DNA from: Micromonosporaceae bacterium
GTDB lineage: Bacteria > Actinomycetota > Actinomycetes > Mycobacteriales > Micromonosporaceae
Reading direction: 5' to 3'
Assembly: GCA_017354595.1 (NCBI GenBank)
Contig: JAFMQQ010000195.1
Coordinates: 1 to 6,298 of the forward strand
DNA length: 6,298 nt
The notes beneath the pieces are model-generated. The model ran no database searches and was not told the origin of the DNA. It saw nothing but the letters and a program-made list of their open reading frames with translations. Numbering within the stretch: position 1 is the stretch's first letter; each line of letters starts with the position of its first letter. The position numbers were made by a program, and so were the translations under genes. Positions 1 to 4,873 of the stretch are shown here, piece after piece.

Positions 1-7
1 GCCGGGG

Positions 8-50
8 CGGTCGACGGGCCGCGGCGGTCAACGGGCCACGGCGGTCAGCG
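8..50. repeat. 17-bp imperfect tandem repeat, about 2.5 copies
   Basis: Units begin at 8, 25 and 42. The first two full copies, starting cggtcgacggg and cggtcaacggg, differ at two positions, and the third is a partial copy that runs over the Mrp stop codon. It lies immediately downstream of the Mrp gene. It could be slippage debris or part of a termination region; no function can be assigned, and the window edge prevents seeing how far it extends. Confidence 0.5.
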
Positions 51-1184
51 TTTGGGGGACAGGCCGAGGGGCCTGCCGACCAGCGATTCGCGGCGCACCG
101 CCAGCCGGTCGGCGACTCTGGCCAGAGCGACCGCCGCCGGCGCCTCCGGCTGGGCGAGTACGACCGGCGTACCGCTGTCGCCCGACTCCCGTACCCGAGG
201 GTCGAGCGGAATCTGCCCGAGCAGTGGAACCTCGGCACCGACCAGCCGGGTGAGCGAGTCGGCCACCGCCTGCCCACCGCCGGCGCCGAAGACCTCCATC
301 CGTTCTCCGGAGGGCAGCTCCAGCCAGGACATGTTCTCCACCACACCGACCAGGCGCTGATGGGTCTGCAGCGCGATCCCACCGGCCCGCTCGGCCACCT
401 CCGCCGCGGCCGCCTGCGGTGTGGTCACCACGAGGATCTCCGCGGTGGGCAGCAGCTGGGCGAGCGAGATCGCCACGTCGCCGGTACCGGGCGGCAGGTC
501 GAGCAGGAGCACGTCGAGCTCGCCCCAGTACGTGTCGGCGAGGAACTGTTGCAGCGCGCGGTGCAGCATCGGGCCACGCCAGACCACCGCGGCGTTGCCC
601 GGGGTGAACATGCCGATGGAGATGACCTTCACACCGAGCGCCTGCGGCGGCATCATCATGTCCTCGACCTGGGTCGGTCGGGCCTGGGTACCGAGCATCC
701 GCGGGATCGAGTGCCCGTAGATGTCGGCGTCCACCACGCCGACCGCGAGGCCCTTGGCGGCGAGCGCAACGGCGAGGTTGACCGTGATGCTGGACTTGCC
801 CACCCCGCCCTTGCCGCTGGCCACCGCGTACACCCGGGTGCGCGAGCCGGGCTGGGCGAACGGTATCGGTGGCGCCTCAGCCTGCCCACCGCGCAGGTTC
901 GCCTGCAGCGCCTGTCGTTGCTGCTGGGTCATCACGCCAAACTCGATCTCCACCCGGTCCACGCCGGGGACCGCGGAGACCGCCTTGGTGATGTCGCCAC
1001 GCAGCGTGTCCCGCAGTGGACAGGCGGCGACGGTGAGCAGGATGCCGATGGCGGCGGTACCGTCGGCGACCCGTACCGACGAGACCATGCCGAGGTCGGT
1101 GATCGGGCGGCGGATCTCCGGGTCATGTACCGTCGCCAGCGCCGCCTGCACGGTCTCTTCTACGGTTGCCGTCTGCTCTGGCAT
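45..1184 (-). CDS. mrp: Mrp/ApbC (NBP35-type) P-loop ATPase, iron-sulfur carrier family
   Basis: 379-aa cytosolic ATPase of the SIMIBI/MinD class; the family carries and transfers Fe-S clusters to apoproteins. Residues 8-83 form a MIP18/DUF59 domain (DPEIRRPITDLGMV at 21-34, CPLRD at 55-59). Residues 117-365 are the Mrp ATPase: deviant Walker A SGKGGVGKSS at 123-132 (signature Lys125, Lys130), switch I DADIYGHSIPRMLG at 152-165, Walker B DVLLLDLPPGTGD at 224-236 and ENMSWLEL at 283-290. Length is normal for a two-domain Mrp. The CxxC pair many Mrp proteins carry just after ENMS is missing; the only cysteine is Cys55. The ATG is supported by a TAGCAT hexamer seven bases upstream, and GGTGA in that gap could also serve as a ribosome site. 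It is separated from the upstream DUF1003 gene by 114 bp with two hairpins, so it is probably its own transcription unit. Confidence 0.95.
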   Translation of the reverse strand: MPEQTATVEETVQAALATVHDPEIRRPITDLGMVSSVRVADGTAAIGILLTVAACPLRDTLRGDITKAVSAVPGVDRVEIEFGVMTQQQRQALQANLRGGQAEAPPIPFAQPGSRTRVYAVASGKGGVGKSSITVNLAVALAAKGLAVGVVDADIYGHSIPRMLGTQARPTQVEDMMMPPQALGVKVISIGMFTPGNAAVVWRGPMLHRALQQFLADTYWGELDVLLLDLPPGTGDVAISLAQLLPTAEILVVTTPQAAAAEVAERAGGIALQTHQRLVGVVENMSWLELPSGERMEVFGAGGGQAVADSLTRLVGAEVPLLGQIPLDPRVRESGDSGTPVVLAQPEAPAAVALARVADRLAVRRESLVGRPLGLSPKR

Positions 1185-1191
1185 GTCACCG

Positions 1192-1197
1192 ATGCTA
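1192..1197 (-). promoter_or_regulatory. Probable -10 element of mrp (TAGCAT), leaderless spacing
   Basis: Read on the minus strand, TAGCAT is followed by seven bases (CGGTGAC) and then the ATG of mrp at 1184. TANNNT with this spacing places the transcription start on or next to the ATG, the usual actinobacterial leaderless layout. No clear -35 is visible. Farther upstream, at 1201-1215, a 6-bp direct repeat (ccggta, nine-base period) could be a regulator contact, but this is speculative. Confidence 0.6.
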
Positions 1198-1216
1198 CGG
1201 CCGGTATCTCCGGTAC

Positions 1217-1247
1217 GCCCGGGCCCACCGGCTCCCCGGCCCCGGGC
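1217..1247. terminator. Second GC-rich hairpin between DUF1003 and mrp genes
   Basis: Perfect 7-bp arms gcccggg (1217-1223) and cccgggc (1241-1247) enclose a 17-base loop, in which ccgg (1228-1231) can pair with ccgg (1236-1239). It lies downstream of the stronger hairpin at 1290-1320 in the direction of minus-strand transcription and just upstream of the mrp promoter. No T-run follows. It may be a back-up terminator, or chance pairing in GC-rich DNA. Confidence 0.35.
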
Positions 1248-1289
1248 ATCTGGACACGCTGATCGCGCGGTGCCAGACTCGACAGGACT

Positions 1290-1320
1290 GCCGCGCGCCT
1301 AGCCCCTTGAGGCGCGCGGC
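1290..1320 (-). terminator. Strong hairpin over the DUF1003 stop codon, probable terminator
   Basis: Arms gccgcgcgcct (1290-1300) and aggcgcgcggc (1310-1320) are a perfect 11-bp inverted repeat around a 9-base loop. The TAG stop of the DUF1003 gene (1299-1301) lies in the stem-loop, so the last codons encode one arm. There is no T-tract on the minus-strand exit side, which is common for actinobacterial terminators. It probably ends the MgtE-like/DUF1003 transcript before mrp. It could instead be a 3'-end stabiliser. Confidence 0.6.
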
Positions 1321-2042
1321 GTATGTTCTCTTGGCCCGCTGCCATCAGGCCGCTCGCGTTCTCTGGTCGCCGAACCGTCGTCCCGCTCGCCCACATCGCC
1401 ATCCAGGTCGCTGTCGTACGGCTCGGTCAGCTCCTGCGCATCCGCGCCCCGATCGGCTCGCTTCCCCTTCGGATGGTGTTGCCGGCGATCCTGCTTGCGC
1501 TGCCGGCGGGCCGCCTCGTCCAGTTCCTCGACGAGTCGCCCGAGCTCGGCACGCAGGAAGTCACGGGTCGCCACCTCGCCCAGGGCGATGCGCAGCGACG
1601 CGATCTCGCGGGCGAGGTACTCGGTATCCGCCTTCTGCATCGCCGCCTGGCGCCGGTCCTGGTCCATGGTCAGCCGGTCCCGGTCGGCCTGCCGGTTCTG
1701 GGCGAGCAGGATCAGCGGCGCGGCGTACGAAGCCTGGGTGCTGAAGAAGAGGTTCAGCAGGATGAACGGGTACGGGTCCCAGCGCAGGCCGAAGAGCCCG
1801 ACGATGTTCAGCCCGATCCACACCAGTACGAAGATCGTCATGTACGCCAGGAACTTGGCGGTGCCCATGAACCGGGCGAACGCCTCGGCGAAGTGGCCGA
1901 AGGTCTCGCCGGTGACGTGCGGCAGGCGTAGCCGCCGCGGCTCGCGTGGCTGATCCAGCCGGTTGCGGTCGGCCGATCCTCTACTGCGGTCGGCGGATCC
2001 GCCAAGCGCGCCCGGCATGCGCAGCCGGCGCGGTTCAGTCAC
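1299..2042 (-). CDS. DUF1003-family two-helix membrane protein
   Basis: 247-aa protein of the DUF1003 family; its biochemical role is unknown. A basic, variable N-terminus (1-45) is followed by hydrophobic helices at about 64-84 (FLAYMTIFVLVWIGLNIVGLF) and 91-115. The family signature WDPYPFILLNLFFSTQASYAAP spans the turn and second helix. A charged heptad-like coiled coil (about 119-184) and a very hydrophilic, acidic/basic tail (185-247) follow, probably cytosolic. I chose GTG at 2042 rather than an upstream ATG at 2105: it overlaps the MgtE-like stop in the arrangement GTGACTGA, which suits translational coupling, and the MTEPRR-like start resembles relatives as I recall them. ATG at 2018 is another option. 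No good ribosome site precedes either. The upstream MgtE-like protein is the likely functional partner. Confidence 0.85.
   Translation of the reverse strand: MTEPRRLRMPGALGGSADRSRGSADRNRLDQPREPRRLRLPHVTGETFGHFAEAFARFMGTAKFLAYMTIFVLVWIGLNIVGLFGLRWDPYPFILLNLFFSTQASYAAPLILLAQNRQADRDRLTMDQDRRQAAMQKADTEYLAREIASLRIALGEVATRDFLRAELGRLVEELDEAARRQRKQDRRQHHPKGKRADRGADAQELTEPYDSDLDGDVGERDDGSATRERERPDGSGPREHTPRASRG
1964..2000. repeat. 21-bp in-frame tandem duplication in the DUF1003 gene
   Basis: The 16-base word tgcggtcggc[c/g]gatcc occurs at 1964-1979 and again at 1985-2000, a period of 21 bases. It encodes SADRSRG followed by SADRNRL in the variable N-terminal tail of the DUF1003 protein. It keeps the reading frame, so it looks like a replication-slippage insertion tolerated in a disordered region. 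Confidence 0.6.
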
Positions 2043-3288
2043 GACTCGCGCCGGCCGAGTCGCGCTCCCGCCAGTCCGCGGGCAGCAGGTGGTCGAGCAC
2101 GTCATCCACGGTCACCGCGCCGACCAGCCGGTCCCGGTCGTCCACCACCGCCATCGCCACCAGGTTGTAGGTGGCCAGCCGGCGGGTGATCTCCGGCAGC
2201 GGGGTGTCCGGGTCCAGCGGGTCGATGTCGGTGTCGATCACACCGCCCAGCAGCTCGGCCGGCGCTTCGCGGAGCAGCCGCTGGAAGTGGACCGCGCCGA
2301 GGTACCGGCCGGTGGGCGTGGCCATCGGAGCGCGGGTGACGAAGACCTGCGCGGCAACCGCCGGGGAGAGCTGCGGCTCCCTGATCCGGGCCAGTGCCTC
2401 GGCGACCGTAGCGTCGGGCGTCAGTACCACCGGCTCCGAGGTCATCACGCTGCCGGCGGTACCCGGTCGGTAGTCCAGCAGCCGGCGAACCGGATCGGCC
2501 TCCTGCGGCTGCATCAGGTCCAGCAGCTCCTCCTGCTCCGGCTTGGGCAACTCGGCGAGCACGTCCGCGGCGTCGTCCGGGTCCATCTCCTCCAGGACCT
2601 CGGCGGCGCGTTGCGGCTCCAGCGCCGCGAGGATCTCGACCTGGTCGTGCTCCGGCAGTTCCTGGAGTACGTCGGCGAGGCGCTCGTTGTCCAGCGCGGC
2701 CGCCACTTCGAACCGGCGGCCTTCGGCGAGGTCCTGCAGGACGTTGGCCAGGTCGGCCGGTCGCATGTTGTCCAGCATGGCGAGCAGGCTTGCGGTGCCC
2801 TGCCCGGCGGGCGGGCCGACCAGGCCGCGTACCTCGTCCCACTCGAGCTGCCGGAGGTGGCCGCGCCGGGCGAGCCGGCCGGTCGTCCCGCGTACCGCGA
2901 CCCGGGTCAGGGTCCAGTCGCCCGACCGGTCGGACTCCATCGCGATATCCACCACTGTCGCTGGACGCGGGCTGTCGGTCGGGATCACCCGCCGGTCCAG
3001 CATCTGCTCCAGCACCAGCAGCTCACCGGGGCGCTGCTCGAACCGGCGCAGGTTCAGCGTGCCGGAGCTGAGTACGACCGAGCCGGGCTCGATCGCGGTC
3101 ACCCGGCCGATCGGGATGAAGATCCGGCGGCGGAGCGGCATCTCGGCTACCAGCCCGATCACCCGGGGCGCCGCATCCTGGCGTACCCGCGCCACCGCGT
3201 CCCGGACCCTGCCGACCTGGTCGCCGTTGGGGTCGTAGACGGCGAGGCCGGCGAGCCGGGCAACGTACACCCTGGTCGCCGTCGTCAC
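2035..3288 (-). CDS. Soluble PRC-barrel / MgtE N-domain / CBS-pair protein
   Basis: 417-aa protein without a membrane segment. Residues 6-83 look like a PRC-barrel (ARLAGLAVYDPNGDQVGRV), with a second, degenerate one at about 108-157. Residues 166-272 are an MgtE intracellular N-domain: a superhelix of short LxDVLxELP-type repeats with the acidic EEMDPDDAADVLAELP at 233-248. Two CBS motifs follow, at about 278-340 (TAGSVMTSEPVVL) and 345-401. In true MgtE channels the N and CBS domains sense Mg2+ and gate a five-helix pore. That pore is absent here and the protein stops after the CBS pair, so it cannot itself be a transporter. The GTG at 3288 is chosen because TACCCT ends seven bases upstream and because the open frame beyond it runs into the divergent PhzF gene. 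Its stop overlaps the DUF1003 start by 8 bases. Role inferred: a Mg2+- or nucleotide-responsive regulator of a membrane partner. Confidence 0.88.
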   Translation of the reverse strand: MTTATRVYVARLAGLAVYDPNGDQVGRVRDAVARVRQDAAPRVIGLVAEMPLRRRIFIPIGRVTAIEPGSVVLSSGTLNLRRFEQRPGELLVLEQMLDRRVIPTDSPRPATVVDIAMESDRSGDWTLTRVAVRGTTGRLARRGHLRQLEWDEVRGLVGPPAGQGTASLLAMLDNMRPADLANVLQDLAEGRRFEVAAALDNERLADVLQELPEHDQVEILAALEPQRAAEVLEEMDPDDAADVLAELPKPEQEELLDLMQPQEADPVRRLLDYRPGTAGSVMTSEPVVLTPDATVAEALARIREPQLSPAVAAQVFVTRAPMATPTGRYLGAVHFQRLLREAPAELLGGVIDTDIDPLDPDTPLPEITRRLATYNLVAMAVVDDRDRLVGAVTVDDVLDHLLPADWRERDSAGASRD

Positions 3289-3295
3289 GATGCTC

Positions 3296-3301
3296 AGGGT
3301 A
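3296..3301 (-). promoter_or_regulatory. Probable -10 element of the MgtE-like/DUF1003 operon (TACCCT)
   Basis: On the minus strand TACCCT is followed by seven bases (GAGCATC) and the GTG at 3288, so the transcript probably begins at the start codon. The surrounding word GGACTACCCTG (11 bases) recurs exactly at the AMMECR1 promoter. No purine-rich ribosome site is present, which agrees with leaderless initiation. The -35 region would fall on the first codons of the divergent PhzF gene. Confidence 0.6.
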
Positions 3302-3309
3302 GTCCGGCA

Positions 3310-3315
3310 TAAGCT
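3310..3315 (+). promoter_or_regulatory. Probable -10 element of the PhzF-family gene (TAAGCT)
   Basis: TAAGCT ends seven bases before the ATG at 3323, the leaderless spacing also seen at three other genes here. It lies only eight bases from the oppositely directed -10 of the MgtE-like operon. Its -35 region would fall over the GTG of that gene. A weak aggt before the ATG is too close to act as a ribosome site. Confidence 0.55.
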
Positions 3316-3322
3316 GGCAGGT

Positions 3323-4192
3323 ATGGCGAGCCTGCCGTACGAGATCGTCGACGTCTTCACCGACCGGCCGTTCACCGGCAACTCGCTCGCCGTCGTCTTC
3401 GAGGCCGACTCGCTCACCGATGAGCAGATGCAAACGCTGGCGCGCGAGTTCAACCTCGCTGAGACCGTCTTCGTGCTGCCGGTCACCACCGAGGGCGCGA
3501 CGTACCGGGCGCGCATCTTCACGCCCGAGACCGAGTTGCCCTTCGCCGGCCACCCCAGCGTGGGTGCCGCGGTCACCGTCACCCGCCGCGGTGCCGGCGG
3601 TGAGGTCGTCGAGCGCAGTCTTGTGCAGGAGTGCGGTGCCGGGCTGCTCCCGATCGACGTGTACGGGTCGGGGACCGCGCGGCTGACCGGCGGGCAGCCG
3701 ACCTGTGGCCCCGGGCTGGATCCGGTCCCGCTGCTGGCGGCGGCCCGGTTGACCGAGGCGGATTACGCCGGCCCGGCGCCGCAGCTGGCCGGGTGTGGGC
3801 TGGAGTTCCCGTACCTCGGGGTGGTGCCCGCCGCAATGGCCCGCGCAGCGCCGGTCCCGGTCCCCGGCGTATCGGCGGTGTATGTCTTCGCCTGGGAACC
3901 GTCCACAAGGGAGGCTCATGCGCGGGGGTTCTTTCCCGGCATGGGCATCACCGAGGACCCGGCCACCGGCTCGGCAGCTCTCGGGCTCGGCGTCTTCCTG
4001 GTCGCCTCCGGCGTCCTGCCTGGCGATGGTGAGTCCGCCTACACCGTCCGGCAGGGGTACGAGATCCATCGTCCATCCACTCTGGACTGTACGGTGTCCG
4101 CAGTGGACGGTGTCGCGGTCCGCGCAACCGTCGCCGGTCAGGTTGTCCCGGTCGCCTCCGGCCGGATCGCGGTACCGCCGTTTGTCGGCTGA
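3323..4192 (+). CDS. PhzF-family isomerase/epimerase-like protein
   Basis: 289-aa member of the PhzF/diaminopimelate-epimerase-fold family, a normal length for it. PhzF itself isomerises trans-2,3-dihydro-3-hydroxyanthranilate in phenazine synthesis, but most relatives have no known substrate. Visible motifs: DVFTDRPFTGNSLAVVF at 10-26, the NLAETVF segment with the expected acid/base Glu47, FAGHPSVGAA at 74-83 with His77, and EDPATGSAAL at 211-220 with Asp212 and Ser217. These match the residues lining the active site between the two lobes, so the enzyme is probably active. ATG at 3323 is preferred over an in-frame ATG at 3290 because the family starts at the YEIVDVFT strand and TAAGCT lies seven bases upstream. 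No phenazine genes are nearby, so that pathway should not be assumed. The 3' end overlaps the convergent AMMECR1 gene by 55 bp. Confidence 0.92.
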   Translation: MASLPYEIVDVFTDRPFTGNSLAVVFEADSLTDEQMQTLAREFNLAETVFVLPVTTEGATYRARIFTPETELPFAGHPSVGAAVTVTRRGAGGEVVERSLVQECGAGLLPIDVYGSGTARLTGGQPTCGPGLDPVPLLAAARLTEADYAGPAPQLAGCGLEFPYLGVVPAAMARAAPVPVPGVSAVYVFAWEPSTREAHARGFFPGMGITEDPATGSAALGLGVFLVASGVLPGDGESAYTVRQGYEIHRPSTLDCTVSAVDGVAVRATVAGQVVPVASGRIAVPPFVG

Positions 4193-4773
4193 CGCGGTGC
4201 GTGGTCGCGAAACTCGACCGAGGTGTACCGGGAGACCAGCAGCCCGGGCGGCCAGCCCGAGCTGGCCCAACCGCCCTTGCGGAGCAGCGCCGTGATGAAC
4301 CGGTCCGGCTCCGCCAGCTTGGCCCAGACCGCCGGCAGGAAGGTGGCCCGCCGCCCGCCGCCGCAGAGCACCAGCCCGTCGATGCCCGGCCGGAGTCGCC
4401 GCACCAGTTCCCGGCGGCTGTTGACTGCCAGGCGCTCCGGTGCGGTGAGCACAGAAACCTTGAGGTCCAGGTCCGGCCAGTCCTCATTGGACACTGCCGG
4501 CATCCGCGGGTCGCGCATCGCCCGGCGGGCGTTGCGCAGCGCGTCGAGGTAGAGCGGGCGAGCCGCGTCGAGGGTACCCACGCAACCGCGCAGCCGGCCG
4601 CGGTTCTCCAGGGTCACGAAGGATGCGCCGAGCGCGCGGAGCACCGCGTGTTCGGGTGGCCGTCCATCGGGCGGCTGCTCGGCGAGGTAGGCGGCGATAC
4701 CGGCGAGCACCAGCCGTACCAGCGCCGCGCCCTCGGCCGGCGTTGGTGCCGGACGGGTGTCCGGTTCGCCCAT
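4138..4773 (-). CDS. AMMECR1-domain protein (AmmeMemoRadiSam protein A type)
   Basis: 211-aa protein with one AMMECR1 domain at about 12-190. The hallmark LRGCVG is at 61-66 (Cys64), followed by PLYLDALRNARRAMRDPRMP at 73-92, LDLKVSVLT at 102-110, GRRATFLPAVW at 140-150 and the LLRKGGW motif at 163-169. The family is conserved from bacteria to humans, but its activity is not established. In many genomes it is encoded with a MEMO protein and a radical SAM protein; neither is visible here. The ATG at 4773 follows TACCCT by seven bases and matches the family start; the open frame upstream to 4905 crosses the divergent promoter region and is unlikely to be translated. The hydrophilic last 20 residues lie beyond the domain, and most of them are encoded in DNA shared with the end of the PhzF-family gene. 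Confidence 0.9.
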   Translation of the reverse strand: MGEPDTRPAPTPAEGAALVRLVLAGIAAYLAEQPPDGRPPEHAVLRALGASFVTLENRGRLRGCVGTLDAARPLYLDALRNARRAMRDPRMPAVSNEDWPDLDLKVSVLTAPERLAVNSRRELVRRLRPGIDGLVLCGGGRRATFLPAVWAKLAEPDRFITALLRKGGWASSGWPPGLLVSRYTSVEFRDHAPRQPTNGGTAIRPEATGTT

Positions 4774-4780
4774 GCGCAAC

Positions 4781-4786
4781 AGGGTA
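4781..4786 (-). promoter_or_regulatory. Probable -10 element of the AMMECR1 gene (TACCCT)
   Basis: Minus-strand TACCCT is followed by seven bases (GTTGCGC) and the ATG at 4773, predicting a leaderless mRNA. The same 11-base word GGACTACCCTG occurs at the MgtE-like promoter 1.5 kb away, suggesting the same holoenzyme or co-expression. No Shine-Dalgarno sequence is present. Confidence 0.6.
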
Positions 4787-4835
4787 GTCCCGGCCCGGGC
4801 ATAGGTAGGACGTCGCTTCGTGGGCTCAGGCAAGT

Positions 4836-4854
4836 TATTGTCTGACTGAGTCAA
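4836..4854 (+). promoter_or_regulatory. Likely MarR operator overlapping the promoter of the MarR-GNAT gene
   Basis: TTGTCT (4838-4843), five bases, then AGTCAA (4849-4854) form an inverted repeat with one mismatch, centred at 4846. This is the size and TTGxCT/AGxCAA character of many MarR-family operators. It overlaps a TANNNT hexamer TATTGT (4836-4841) that could be the -10, which would place the start near 4848. It is also the most AT-rich part of the 100-bp divergent gap. Binding here would block transcription of the fusion gene and might affect AMMECR1. Operator identity is inferred from position and symmetry only. Confidence 0.5.
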
Positions 4855-4873
4855 GAGATTGGCGGGGTGACGC

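Noticed and set aside
360..1262. 300-codon open frame on the plus strand opposite mrp
   Set aside because: No family motif is visible; the opposite strand has a full set of Mrp ATPase motifs, so this is an antisense shadow.
2043..2105. ATG at 2105 as start of the DUF1003 gene
   Set aside because: It would overlap the MgtE-like coding region by 71 bases and add a Cys/Thr-rich 21-residue stretch unlike the family; the GTG at 2042 gives a compact coupled overlap.
2035..3288. Magnesium transporter MgtE
   Set aside because: The N-domain and CBS pair are present, but the protein ends 16 residues after the second CBS domain and has no transmembrane helices, so it cannot be a channel.
1963..3312. 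449-codon open frame on the plus strand opposite the MgtE-like gene
   Set aside because: Its translation is rich in Arg, Gly, Pro and His without any recognisable domain, it runs exactly antisense to a well-supported PRC/MgtE-N/CBS gene, and long shadow frames are common in DNA of this GC content.
3289..3582. Longer N-terminus for the MgtE-like gene, starting at 3582
   Set aside because: The extra 98 codons lie entirely within or antisense to the PhzF-like gene, have no domain signature, and the PRC-barrel begins right after the GTG at 3288, which has its own promoter spacing.
4169..4178. Palindrome gcggtaccgc near the ends of the two convergent genes as a bidirectional terminator
   Set aside because: Only 10 bp with no real loop, no T-tract, and located inside both coding regions; short GC palindromes like this are frequent in this composition.
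3323..4192. Phenazine biosynthesis locus
   Set aside because: Only a PhzF-family protein is present; no phzA/B/C/D/E/G-like genes lie in the window, and most PhzF relatives are unrelated to phenazines.
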